Positions 10,798 to 20,700 of a DNA stretch of 64,000 nt are shown here, in pieces (the stretch's first letter is position 1; each line of letters opens with the position of its first letter). This DNA comes from Branchipolynoe longqiensis (Eukaryota > Annelida > Polychaeta > Phyllodocida > Polynoidae): positions 28,601,178 to 28,665,177 of the forward strand of contig CM059197.1 of the NCBI GenBank assembly GCA_030323885.1, written 5' to 3'. A program made the position numbers and the translations under genes. The notes beneath the pieces were generated by a model, which saw only the letters and a list, made by a program, of their open reading frames with translations, was not told where the DNA came from and did no database searches.

Positions 10798-10985
10798 GGA
10801 ATCATGTTTGAATTTCGTATCAATACAGATATGTACATGTCTATCAGGATTATTGGTGGGGTGGGAAACATATTTCAATTCAATGACAACACAGCTAGCT
10901 ACATCCTTTCCAGACTGATTGGTGGAATGGGAATCATATTTGAATTGAGTAGCAACACACATATTTACATACCTTACGGCTGTCT
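10798..10985 (+). repeat. Three tandem 66-bp units in one open frame
   Basis: Three adjacent 66-bp units begin at about 10799, 10865 and 10931. Each starts GGAATCAT/GAAACAT-ATTT and ends near ATTGGTGGG. Because 66 is a multiple of 3, the plus frame reads 22-residue repeats (G-I-x-F-E-x-x-x-N-T ... I-G-G). They run directly into the G-rich array. A short minisatellite is the simplest reading. Confidence 0.6.
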
Positions 10986-12475
10986 AGGTGGGTTGCGGGG
11001 TTTGTTGAGGGTGGGTTGGCAAGTTGGTTGGGTGTTGAGTGTGGGGTTGGTGGGGGCAGGCTGGGGGTGGGGGTGGGTTGGAGGTGGGTTTGGGGTGGGT
11101 TGTGGGTGGGGTGGGTGGGTTAGGGGTTGTGTGTTTGAGGGTTGGGGTGGGTTGGCAGTGGGTTGGAGGTGGGGTGGGTGGGTTAAGGATTGTGTGTTTG
11201 AGGGTTGGGGGTGGTTGGGGGTGGCTGTGGGTGAATTGTAGGTAAGTGGGGGTTGGATGGGTTGGGGGGTTGGGGTGAGGAGGTTGAGGGGTGTGTTAGA
11301 GGTGGGTTGGGAGTTGGGTTTTAGGGGTGGGTTGGGGTTGGGCTGGAGCTTGGTTGGGTTGGGGGTATGGTGGGTGGGTTGGGGTTGGGTGGGTGGGTTG
11401 AGCGGTGGATTAGATGTGTTTTTTGGGGGTGGGGGTGGGTGGATTGGAGGTGAGTTGGGATTGGTTGGGTGTGGGTCGGTTGGGACATGGGTGATTGGGT
11501 GAGGGGTGGGTTAGAGGTGGTATTGGGGGTGGGGGTGGGTGGATTGGATGTGAGGTGGGTGTTGGTGGGTTGGGATATGGGTGAATAGGGTGAGGGGTGG
11601 GTTAGAGGTGGGTTGGGGAGGGGTTGGGTTGTGGGTGGGTTGGGGTTGCTTGGGTGTGGGTGGGTTGGGGAGGGGTTTGTAGCTTGATGGGTGGGGTAGA
11701 TGTGGGTTGGAGTTGGGTTGAAGGGTGGGTTGGGGGTTGTGTGTAGGTGGGTTAGCGGTGGGTTGGGGGTTGTGTGTGTGTGGGTTGGGGTGGGTAGTGA
11801 GTTGTGTGTGGGTAGGTTAGGGATCGGGTGGGGGTTGTGTGTGGGTGGGTTAGGGGTGAGTTGGGGGTTGTGGGTTCGGGTGGGTGGGTGTTGTGTGGGG
11901 GTTTGGTTGAGGGGTAGGTTGGGGTTGTGTGTGTGGGTTGGGGTAGGTTGGCCTTGTGTGTGGGTTAGGGGTCGGGTGGGGGTTGTGTGTGGTTGGGTTA
12001 GTGGTGAGTTGAGGGTTGTGTATGGGTGGGTTGCGGTGGGTGGGTTGGGGATGGGTTGGCGTTGTGTGTGGGTTTGGTTGAGGGGTGGGTTGGGGGTTGT
12101 GTGTGCGTGTGGGTTGGGGTGGGTAGTGAGTTGTGTGTGTGTAGGTCAGGGATCGGGTGGGGGTTGTGTGTGGGTGGGTTAGTGGTGAGTTAGGGTTGTG
12201 TGTGGGTGGGTTGGGGATGGCTTGGCGTTGTGTGTGGGTTTGGTTGAGGGGTGGGTTGGGGGTTGTGTGTGTGGGTTGGGGTGGGTAGTGACTTGTGTGT
12301 GGGTAGGTTAGGGATCGGGTGGGGGTTGTGTGTGGGTGGGTTAGGGGTGAGTTGAGGGTTGTATGTGGGTGGGTTTGGGGTGAGTTGGGGGTTGTGTGCG
12401 GGTTTGGTTGAGGGGCGGGTTGGGGGTTGTGTGTGTGTGTGGGTTGGGGGTGGGTAGTGAGTTGTGTGTGAGTCT
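10985..12475 (+). repeat. G/T-rich tandem array with G-quadruplex potential
   Basis: About 1.5 kb of GGGTTGGGGTGGG-type sequence, almost free of A and C on this strand. A longer period is visible: GGGATCGGGTGGGGG or a close variant recurs near 11820, 11967, 12149 and 12311, about 145-180 bp apart. Long glycine/tryptophan/valine frames here are by-products of the composition. Confidence 0.9.
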
Positions 12476-13155
12476 GCTACCTCTGCCTCTGTCCTCCACC
12501 TCAGAGCGGAAGGCGGTGGGTCCCGACGTATGGGTCGGTGGGGTGGAGATCCATGGCTTGAATCCCTGACGACGCCCTCGGGTACGGCCCGCCCATTACC
12601 CGCTGGATTACCCCCCGCCTAACCGAATTAAGCACTCTAGATCCCCGCGGGGTCATTGGATCGCTCGTCTCCCTTCACTAACAATTCACCGAGCATTTCC
12701 GGTTAAAAATAATAAAAATCTAAATAGAAGTCCATTTCTGCGAAAACACCCTACGAATTATTTTCGGCATTTATGAGGTATTTGTGTGTGTACTTCTCAT
12801 GAACTAACTAATAATCAATCGAAATTATATGCCGCACTACAATAATATTGTCACGATTTGTTTGTGCTCCTCCATTGTTGCTCTCCGCGTCTCCGATTTT
12901 GCCCGGAAATTGTTAACGCCTCAAAGGGCACAATTCTCGCCTCCAGTTGTGCGTAAAAGCCAGAATCCACCGCTCCGCAACGCTCACATCCGGGCACGGT
13001 TATACATTGTATTCTGTCCCCGACGAAAGGGGACAAAAAAGACTTCAGCGATTTAATTCAGCAATCAATAAAATATGATGCCGCGACTCGATACCGGCAT
13101 TTCTCATAAATAAAACAGCTCAACTGTCCAGTGGTTCTTACGGACAGTGGGTTCT
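12476..13155. other. Moderately GC-rich unique sequence, no gene assigned
   Basis: Follows the G-rich array. CpG-containing patches lie at 12500-12700 and 12870-13040. Short open frames exist on both strands but none shows a domain or clean splice signals. Confidence 0.4.
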
Positions 13156-13433
13156 GGTCGGTTGTTGGGGTTTTACGTCCTAGCACGCATGGCTGCTTTA
13201 TAGTGCTACCCTAGTAGGAGACCAGGCTGCCAGTACCTTGCTCTACATAGTCACATTATCCTGATAATGTGCTAACCAGTCCTTGTCCCATCATATTATT
13301 ATCAATGCTGAGTGGCGGGCTACGTAGTGCCAATTATCAATTTTATAAATCATTGGCTTGACTTGGCTGGAATTCTCGACGTTCTGCACGGGAAGCCTGC
13401 GCTCTACCGACTCGGCCACCGCGTCCGGTGACC
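13156..13433 (-). mobile_element. SINE-A, near full length
   Basis: Minus strand: GGTTGTTGGGGTTTTACG tail side at the left; CACATTATCCTGATAATGTG; CATTGGCTTGACTTGG; and a head ending CTACCGACTCGGCCACCGCG at the right. The 3' domain has an internal deletion after CCTAGCA. Confidence 0.85.
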
Positions 13434-13499
13434 AGCGATTTCTAATTTTCAATATCTATTGCGAATGTATCTAACTACCCCGGTTTCGATATGTCGAAT

Positions 13500-13690
13500 A
13501 ATATATATGTGTGTAGTCATCTGCAATGATCTGTCAGGCAATGAGCCACTAGACAGGTTGGTGTGGCTATCGTGATTGCTTTAGGTAGCCTAGGTAGTGT
13601 AATCCTTTGCACACTAGCTTCGAAATAGCAAAAGGTGTGGTTCGACTTCTCCTATAGGCACAATATTTACCATGTGTATTACCTCCCAGA
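13500..13690 (+). mobile_element. SINE-C copy
   Basis: TGTAGTCATCTGCAATG, GTCAGGCAATGAGCCACTAG, GCCTAGGTAGTGTAAT, then GTGTGGTTCGACTTCTCC as B box and CACAATATTTACC. Same order as 52410-52565. Confidence 0.65.
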
Positions 13691-14159
13691 CATAATTATT
13701 ATTAATAGAGTTCCCGCAGTAGCAGCAGGCATTAGACATCTCTGAAAATACAAACATGGCATGACCTATTTCGAACCTTTCATTTGTTAAATTGTATTTA
13801 CCGTAAAAAGCATTTTGAGTCTTGATGGAAGAATTCTTCAAAGATTGTGCATTTCTTACATCCTCTAGTTAGCTGTTTCGTGAAATGGGACCTGTACATG
13901 AGATTGCACTTTTCAGACATTCCCTGGCAACCTATTCCCTAAAGTGTGACTCGCCACACAGGAAGTAAAACCGCCATATGCAATTTGAGTACAGGCACAG
14001 GGACATCTAATACTATCCGACTGTCTGATCTGAGGGACACTTCATAGCACAGTTATTCTGGTGTTTAGCATATTTTAATGGAGACCTTTATGGGTATGGA
14101 ATGCTACGCAATTGTTCAGATATCATTCATCAATGTGCCAGCAGTTGAGAATTGCAACT
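13691..14159. other. No gene seen
   Basis: No domain, RNA gene or repeat copy recognised. Confidence 0.5.
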
Positions 14160-14384
14160 GGGTGAGATGGCAGTGTGGTTAGGCCGTCCGCTTACTGGGT
14201 TCCAGGTCATGGAATCCCCCCCTCCCCAACTGAGTGGTATGTAAGGTCATGGTGCTGGCGGCCTGGTCTTCCAGTGGGGCACCACTATAAAGTCGCCATG
14301 AGTTCGCACTGTCACAAGTCGGTACCCGTAGTGATATGACCGTAGATGTGGCTAGGACGTAAAACAACAACAAACAAACAAACC
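14160..14384 (+). mobile_element. SINE-A with internal deletion
   Basis: Degraded tRNA-like head (GTGAGATGGCAGTGTGG) joined almost directly to CAGTGGGGCACCACTATAAA and the 3' domain, ending in (AAC)n. The middle third is missing. Confidence 0.8.
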
Positions 14385-14432
14385 CAACCGAGTCAAGCTA
14401 AGAACTTACAAAGGTTATACATTCCCAGTGCA

Positions 14433-14712
14433 CCAGATGGGTTGGCTGAATGAGTTGAGCGTCTGTCTACCGTTTTCACACTGGTCGAGTCAAGTCAGGA
14501 TAATGTGACTGAGTGGGATATCAGCTCATGGTGCTGGCAGCCTAGTCTCCCAGAGGGGCAGTCGCCATGAGTGTGCACTGTCACAAGTGAGCACCCGTCC
14601 TGATATAACCTTAGATGTGGTCAGGATGTAAAACTCCAACAACCAAGCAACGGACTGTCCCACTGCTCACAGTTATTGGCAAAGATTGGCTCAGGATAAT
14701 ATGACTGAGGCA
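14433..14712 (+). mobile_element. SINE-A with internal deletion, plus a second fragment
   Basis: Head GATGGGTTGGCTGAATGAG, GGTCGAGTCAAGT fused to CAGGATAATGTGACTGAGTG, then the 3' domain to about 14650. A further body fragment (GTTATTGGCAAAGATTGG, CAGGATAATATGACTGAGG) lies at 14662-14712. Confidence 0.8.
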
Positions 14713-14732
14713 TCTCTCCACAAAGCATGTTC

Positions 14733-15095
14733 CACAATGACCTGCTACTGCGACCACTAGTTCTTACCACTAACACCAGAGGGCAGGTTGGTAGTGAATA
14801 TCGTCCCCTTTCCCACTGAGCCTAGAGAATGGTGAGTTGCTACTTCCACAACAAGTTGTTACCACTACCACCAGAGGGCAGGATTATAGTAGTTATCATT
14901 TATAAGCCGTTTTCCACAGAGCAAACAGTATAGTAAGATGTGACTCCCAGCACCAGATAGAATATTAGTAGTGGAAATCGTGTATTAGCCCTTTACCACA
15001 CAGTACACTATATATTGAGCTGTTAGTCCCACAACTATTTCTCACCACTACCACCAGAGGGAGATTTATTGGTGGAAATCCTCTATAGCACCCAA
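14733..15095. repeat. REP-3: diverged ~110-bp tandem units
   Basis: Four loose units share TTACCACTACCACCAGAGGG, GTGGAAATCGT/CTA and a TTTACCACA-like block. A single related unit is at 21695-21785 (CAGAGGGCAGGTT, GGTGGAAATCATCTATTG). No class recognised. Confidence 0.55.
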
Positions 15096-15371
15096 CGAAG
15101 GGTCATCCTGGAACGCACTTGCTCGCTTCTAGTGCCAGAATGCATATATCATCAATGCTGTCGGTCGCCCAGACCCTGACACCGAGGACTAGCAGGCCCA
15201 ACCTTGTCCCCGTACCTGACTTGACACCACTACCAACTATCCACTAATTTTCACCAACAAATAACAGCTAACCCCAACCCACTGCCTAACTAATACCATC
15301 CTCACTTCACTTCTTCCCCTGGCTTTGGATGGACTTACTGTCCATAGTGGTGAATCTGAAGGGACTGAAGT

Positions 15372-15588
15372 TTGGATCCTGGTTGAGTCAAGCCAATGAC
15401 TTATAAAATAGGCACACAGTGTTAGGATAATGTGAGTGTGTGGGACATCAGGGCATGGTGCCGGTGGTCTGATTTCCCAGTGGGGCAGCACTGTAAAGTT
15501 GCCATGAGTGCCCACTCTCACAAGTTGGTGCACATCCTGGTATGGCCTAGGGTCTTACTGAGGGGTAAAACTACACCAACTACCCAGC
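15372..15588 (+). mobile_element. SINE-A with head loss and internal deletion
   Basis: GGTTGAGTCAAGCCAATGAC, GGATAATGTGAGTGTGTGGG, CAGTGGGGCAGCACTGTAAA, TCCTGGTATGGCCTAGGG. Confidence 0.8.
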
Positions 15589-16179
15589 CTCCCCCAGCGC
15601 TCTCGGAGGACTGTGGATGGGCTCTTAGGCTGCCTTTTTCCTTCCTCCCCCCCCCAATTTCTCTGACCACTACCCATTGGACGTCAACCCCTGACCACGT
15701 GGGACCACTTTCAGGGGTGCCCATACAGTGCTGCAGATTTGCAGCCTTCAGCGCACCAATGCGACTGAAAACTCTCCAAAAACAAAAACCAACGAAAGAT
15801 GTCACCCATTGAGGCCACCGGAAGTAGCAGCATTAACGCCTTGCCCTGGTGCCTCGTCCAGTCACGTGACCGCAGGGACCATTATATCACAGGCCGGTGC
15901 CCAAAATGGGTGCGCGCGGACCACAATCACGCCTCCCTCGGGGGAGAGTTCCACTGGGTGGCATAAAGGTCCCGTGCTTCTGGCTCTCCTTGGGCAGGGA
16001 AGGCATGCCGGGGTCCGGCAGGGTGAAGGAGGTCGGGGGCGGTGGGAGGGGAATTATTTTGCCGAAGTCGGCAAAGGCATCTCCAGCAAACAATTCTCCC
16101 AGGGTTCTAGGTTTAGAACACAGCAATGTGTGTGGTTCCAGCTGTGTGTCAAAGTGTGTTTTATTTCATGACACCCCTA
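15589..16179. promoter_or_regulatory. GC-rich region with ETS-like and E-box motifs
   Basis: Higher GC than its surroundings. CACCGGAAGTAG (ETS-type, about 15818) and the palindrome GTCACGTGAC (about 15863, USF-type E-box) lie 45 bp apart, a combination common in animal housekeeping promoters. Short open frames occur on both strands, with no recognised domain. No first exon can be shown. It could equally be an unrecognised repeat. Confidence 0.25.
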
Positions 16180-16450
16180 GAGTACATTGATTTTTATCAT
16201 TGGCTATTGGACATCAAACATTTGGTCATTCTGATGCATTTCATTAGAGGAAACCTGCTGCCGCTACACATTCCGACAAGCAGCAAGGGGTCTTTTATAT
16301 GCACTTTCCCACAGACAGGACAGCACATACCACAACCTTTGATGAACCACTTGTGGACCATTGGTTGGAATGGAATATGGGCCAAGTTGCAAATAGGTCC
16401 ACTTAGCTGTGAGCAGGATCGATCGGTTGACCCATCAGACGTGCTTCCAC
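16180..16450 (-). mobile_element. SINE-D, V-SINE-like family I recall from molluscs
   Basis: GGCTATTGGACATCAAACAT, AGAGGAAACCTGCTGCCGCT, GGGGTCTTTTATATGCACTT, CCACAGACAGGACAGCACAT and CAACCTTTGATGAACCAC occur in the order I remember for a SINE very common in gastropod and bivalve sequences. A tRNA-like head is only faintly visible at the right (GGATCGATCGG). The family name is from memory, not a search. Confidence 0.65.
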
Positions 16451-16651
16451 TTCCATTACATGGTAATTTGTGAGAGATGTGGATTGTACAGGGTAAATGG
16501 ATTGTGGGCAAATTAGAGCTAATTCATTACTATGTGATGGACTGGGTTCGATGTGGGGGTACAGAATGAGGAATGACCCACCGCAGTTGCTTCAATCTTT
16601 GGTGTCGCATCCTTGTTTATTCCCCCGAGATCTCCAAGTAGAAGAATACTG

Positions 16652-16984
16652 GGTGCGGTGGCCGAATCGGTAGAGTGTGGGCCTAGCTTGCCGAAGGTCG
16701 GGAGTTCTGTTCCCGGTCGAGTCAAACCAATGACTTATACAATTGATACTTGTCGCTTCATAGCCTGGCGCTCAGCATTATTAGGAGAAGGCAAGGACTG
16801 GTTGGCTCAGTGTAATGTGACTGGGTGGGATATAGGGTCATGCTGCTGGCAGCCTGATATCCCAGCGGGCAGCACTATCACATTTCCATGAGTGTGTACT
16901 GTTACAAGCCAGTACCAGTCTTGATATGACCTTAGATGTTGCCAGGACATAAAACTCCAACCAGCCAGCAAGCAACTAACCAAG
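16652..16984 (+). mobile_element. SINE-A, full length
   Basis: Head GTGCGGTGGCCGAATCGGTA with degraded B box (GAGTTCTGTTCCCGG), GAGTCAAACCAATGACTTAT, body, GATATGACCTTAGATGTTGC, A/C-rich tail. A good reference copy. Confidence 0.9.
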
Positions 16985-17127
16985 TGGAAGTGACCAACCA
17001 CTGCATGGTTGGGCGATACATAACATTCCTTTTCCCATGCGGTGAGTAGCTAGGAGTGGACAAATCCACCATTTGGACGATCCTCCTAACCTAGTAAGGG
17101 TCATCATAAGTGAGAACGCCACCAGGG

Positions 17128-17436
17128 CCGTTTTCAGGGTGCATCTCGGAGGCGCGGTGGAGACATCTCCACAACGATTTTTGGCCTATTTGCGTTCAGG
17201 GTGCGTCTCGGAGACATCTCTGAGATGCCTCCCATTTCAGACAGGAGACAAACGTGCCTCGAAAATGGCCGGCGTATTCAGTGGTTTCAGCGAATCACAG
17301 CACAACTTTTCCATTGCAAATGGCTGCCACCTATGGGGTTGGCCGTTTTCGAGGCGACAAACGGCTTTTGTCGTTCAGACTAGCATGACATCAGGGATTT
17401 CCCCAAGACATCTCTGAGGCGCACCCTGAATGCGAC
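17128..17436. mobile_element. Foldback element with two-part inverted arms
   Basis: CGTTCAGGGTGCGTCTCGG (from 17191) is inverted as CTGAGGCGCACCCTGAATGC (to 17434). Further in, GCCTCGAAAATGGCCGG (from 17256) is inverted as GGCCGTTTTCGAGGCGAC (from 17342). A third, diverged arm copy, TTCAGGGTGCATCTCGGAGG, starts at 17133. The transcript would fold into a long hairpin. No coding sequence. Confidence 0.7.
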
Positions 17437-17700
17437 CCAGGTGGTGCTAGATCCGGTGTGCGACTGCTGCACCATAATGTATGTGTACTGAACATCTGGT
17501 TGCATAATATGTATAATTCGGCCAGACCTACTGTAGATAAATTGAAGTCAAAGTGTATTTTGTATATTGACCCCTGACTCTACTCTGATTCCCTTAGAAT
17601 AACAATGGTGTTATAGCATTCACATATTTAAATATCCAAACGTAATGCCCTCTGCCATGTATGTCAATACTTTATCTAAAAACTCATGTACTATCATATG

Positions 17701-17892
17701 CACAGTAAAACCTCTTTAAGTCGATCGACCATGGGACCGAATTTAAATGGTCCATTTAGGGAGGTGGTCGGTTTAAGGAGTTTTATTTAATATTACAATA
17801 GTATAGTCTGGGCGATCGTTTGGGAGCCAAATAAAGCGATCGATATTTGTGAATGGTCGATGAGTGGAGGTGGTCGGTTAGAGAGGTTTTAT
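17701..17892. mobile_element. MITE-4 copy
   Basis: ACAGTAAAACCTCTTTAAG at the left, GGTCGGTTAGAGAGGTTTTA at the right, with CGACCATGGGACCGAAT and GGGAGCCAAATAAAGCGATC inside. The clean inverted ends make this the better copy. Confidence 0.75.
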
Positions 17893-18089
17893 CATATATT
17901 ATACCGGCACAGTTCGGAATACAAATTGGCGCTAATTAGCTGCATCGTGGGTGGAATGAAGAAACGCAGATATACACTCGAAATAATACAGCAGCTATTT
18001 CATTTGAACAGACCGTATGTATTGAGTCTCTGCCTTTTTTTTCTGTATGGGTGAATATATTATAATGTAAGTCCCTTGTAATATAGGTT

Positions 18090-18371
18090 CCTTGTTATAA
18101 TTGACCGTACTATATTCACTGATCTGACTTTTATTACGCATAACTAAATTGGAGTTATTTGAAAAGCGAAAAAATGCACAATCATTTTTAGATTGTACGC
18201 CAATGTGCTGACGCCATAGGTTTCAACAGTAATGGGTTCCATTTCAATGATTTACTATTCCATTTTTGGACTGACAACATGTAATGCTTAATAAGCGTAC
18301 CACTGTCAAAGTTGGAGTTCTGCGATTAAATTTAGGTAACTGTTTCGCTTTCGCCTATTTGATACTAGTTC
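18090..18371 (-). mobile_element. MITE-1, old copy
   Basis: CTGACGCCATAGGTTTCAAC, GCTTAATAAGCGTACCACTG and AAGTTGGAGTTCTGCGAT match the minus strand of 8276-8646 at low similarity. Terminal repeats are not recognisable. Confidence 0.6.
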
Positions 18372-18679
18372 TGAATAGATAGTTATTTAATGCCAGCAGG
18401 TAGAAGATAATAAGCGTGGTAGTATCATCATACTCCCATGGTTATTACGAACAAGACCTGCAGGCGCTCACCAGCGGCCTGATCCTCTGTGACGCGGATC
18501 GCGCTCACCACCGTCCACTTGGAACGCAGTAACATAAGCGGAACGGGTGGGATCGGGATTCGGCGAAATACAATAATAATAATAATATAACAAATCGGGC
18601 AACAAGTAATAATAATAATAACAATTCAATATAATCGAGAAACGATTAACTATTCCTCCGCACTTTTATATTCGTATTT
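18372..18679. other. CpG-containing stretch with a short minus-strand open frame; (AAT)n
   Basis: A minus-strand frame with an ATG at 18535 stays open to TGA at 18428. It has balanced coding-like codon use and a possible donor (CTG-GTGAGC) at 18474. No homolog recognised, so it may be a short exon, an LTR or chance. (AAT)n microsatellites occupy about 18571-18625. Confidence 0.25.
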
Positions 18680-18984
18680 TGTTGTTGTTGTTGAAGATTT
18701 ATACTGCCTATCATGGATAAGCCTGAATAGGCTTGTTTTCACCATTAGACAGTTTTTCGATAGAAAGCCCGAGCCTACACTTTTACCGACCCAAGGGATT
18801 TTTAACCTCCCACACCACATAGACATGGTATGAGAGCAACTGGCCTTTGATGACGCTGTAAGTTATACACAGCGGTGGAAATCCAAATTGGCAGAGATGG
18901 GGGCACGGGGAATCGAACCACCAACCTTCAGATTAGGGAGTCCGACCTAGAAAAAAGTCAGACACTCTAACCACTCCGCCAAAT
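18680..18984 (-). mobile_element. SINE-B, full length
   Basis: Read on the minus strand, the head TGGCGGAGTGGTTAGAGTGT with variable-arm-like CTAGGTCGGACTCC and B box GGTTCGATTCC resembles a Ser/Leu-type tRNA. The body contains GCCTATCATGGATAAGCC in plus orientation and ends in (GTT)n. A nearly identical copy is at 53902-54195. Confidence 0.85.
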
Positions 18985-19029
18985 AAGTGTATATGTCTCT
19001 ATTTATATGTATATATATATATATATATG

Positions 19030-19292
19030 TATATGAGACTGTCTCAAAAGGTGCTAGGCAATATGGGACAAAGCTTTGTCCATTGTAACGATCAACATAT
19101 TATCTGCTTATACATTTGCTCAGGATAAACTGATTTGTTTTTGTACACGGTGTTCCAAAATCCTAATAGAATACATATTGATTTGAAGCAAATGTCCTTG
19201 TGTTTTCAGTTTAACCATTTATGTGCTCTTTTGTATCCATCGTTACAATGGACACAAAAAAGGAGTTATCAACTGTTGAGACGGGCTCATAT
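19030..19292 (+). mobile_element. MITE-3 copy
   Basis: Inverted ends TATATGAGACTGTCTCA and GACGGGCTCATATA bracket ~260 bp. Inside, TTTGTCCATTGTAACGATCA and GCTCAGGATAAACTGATTTG match the minus strand of 26209-26455. TA-rich edges suggest a TA-targeting Tc1/mariner-type derivative (inference). Confidence 0.75.
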
Positions 19293-19748
19293 ATATTTAT
19301 GTATACATGTATATGAGTAAATATTTATATATTTATACATATTATATAGAATCATCGAGAAGATATCATAGCGTAGTTTAAATGATGTTCTCTCATTCAC
19401 CCTGCCGCTGATCTAGTGTCGACTTGAGCTACCAGGGGGCGTAGCACTGGCAGCGGCGTTAGTTCCTAGCTTCCACACACGGCGGCGCTTCAGCTTGTAG
19501 TCAGCACCGTTGGAGGCTTACGTTGGAAGGGAATCCTTCCGAGAGATATTGCCACAGTGAATTTGATTAGGATTATGATGATTTTATATAGGCTGCAGGA
19601 TGGTGACAATGTACTAGATGAGCTGAATTAAATGTGTAGTAATATCCATCTAAGGGATGATGGAATAACTCAGCGAGCCAGCTTCATGAACCCGAAGAAA
19701 TCAAAGAAAGGATAGTTTCCAAACACAATACTTGTTCTTCACATATCT
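19293..19748. other. No gene seen; one CTCF-like motif
   Basis: GCTACCAGGGGGCGTAG at 19429-19445 fits the CTCF core well. Nothing else assigned. Confidence 0.5.
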
Positions 19749-19963
19749 GTTGTTGTTGAGGCTGTATGTCCTATCAACATATAAGGTCATGTCAGGATGG
19801 GTACCTACAGAGATGTGGCAATCTTAAGGGTTTTATTTTGTAATGCTGGTCTCATGGGGGACGACGCACCAGCCGGCACCATGACCCGAGATTCCACTCA
19901 ACATATTATCCTGATACTGAGCTAACCAGTCCTTACCCTATCCTATTAACAACGCAATGCTTG
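19749..19963 (-). mobile_element. SINE-A, head-truncated
   Basis: TGTTGTTGAGGCTGTATGTC tail side, AAGGTCATGTCAGGATGGG, ACATATTATCCTGATACTG, CCTTACCCTATCCTATTAA. Head lost. Confidence 0.8.
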
Positions 19964-19994
19964 CTCAATCATGTCACTTTGTTTAGATATGTAT

Positions 19995-20250
19995 TGGGTG
20001 TTTGCATCTTAGCAACATCTAAGGTAATATCAGGACGGGTAAGGACCAGTGGTAGTCCGCATTCCTGCTTACTTTATAGTGCTGCCCAACTGGGAGAATG
20101 GGCCACTGCAACACTGCCCTGATATCCGACTCTGGCACATTATTCTGATTCTGAGCAAACCAGTATTTGGCATTTCCTACTATAGTACTAACGCTAAGTG
20201 TCAGACTTGATAGCTACTCATGTACATTTTGTAGATCATGATCATTGTTT
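19995..20250 (-). mobile_element. SINE-A, head-truncated
   Basis: GGTGTTTGCATCTTAGCAAC, TATAGTGCTGCCCAACTGGG, CACATTATTCTGATTCTGAG. The last part is decayed. It lies in tandem with the previous copy, same orientation. Confidence 0.75.
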
Positions 20251-20384
20251 TGAGTATGTGAGAATTCTGAGGCAGGGAGAGCCTGTCAGCGTTCTTACTG
20301 ATTTGTTCATCTCACCCCTTCTCAATCTGATAAAAATGGGAAGCATCTGTAACGACCTGCTTCTTTTGGTTTTGGTTTTATGTT

Positions 20385-20421
20385 TGGTTTGTTGGGGGTT
20401 TTAGGTCCTAGCAACATAATC
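20385..20421 (-). mobile_element. SINE-A 3' tip
   Basis: TTGGTTTGTTGGGGGTTTTA, GGTCCTAGCAACATAAT only. Confidence 0.65.
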
Positions 20422-20607
20422 GTTAAGTGCATGTATCAATCACGTAGGCTCTTCTATGCTTTTACATTATATGCAAAAGCGCTGGTTGAGTAAAGTACAA
20501 ACAATTCCGGTTATGAATATGGCCTATGCTACCACCAATCAATCAATCAGCCGTCATGTAATGGGAACAGGTGTGTTTGATATTCAATTTCATGCTTTCA
20601 ATTCCAG

Positions 20608-20700
20608 ATGCGGTGAAACTATATTTCAATGTCAAGAACGACAATAACGTCGTCACCAAGCAGTGGACTCAGAAGAACGGGACGGTGCTCAACATGTTTG
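20608..20700 (+). CDS. Candidate internal exon of an unidentified host gene
   Basis: A 93-nt segment bounded by a good acceptor (CTTTCAATTCCAG, ending 20607) and a consensus donor (GTGAGT from 20701). Only one plus frame is open throughout: 2 nt, 30 codons, 1 nt. Both introns would therefore be phase 1, the symmetrical pattern typical of exons in extracellular modular proteins. Codons are strongly G/C-ending (GTC AAG AAC GAC ... AAC GTC GTC ACC AAG CAG), unlike the AT-rich surroundings. The peptide begins A-V-K-L-Y-F-N-V-K and ends G-T-V-L-N-M-F. I do not recognise the family. No partner exon was found nearby, so the gene may span much of this window as intron. An alternative start at the ATG at 20608 stops after two codons. 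Confidence 0.5.

Noticed and set aside
10985..12182. Several Gly/Trp/Val-rich open frames
   Set aside because: Composition artefact of the G/T-only array; other frames are equally open.
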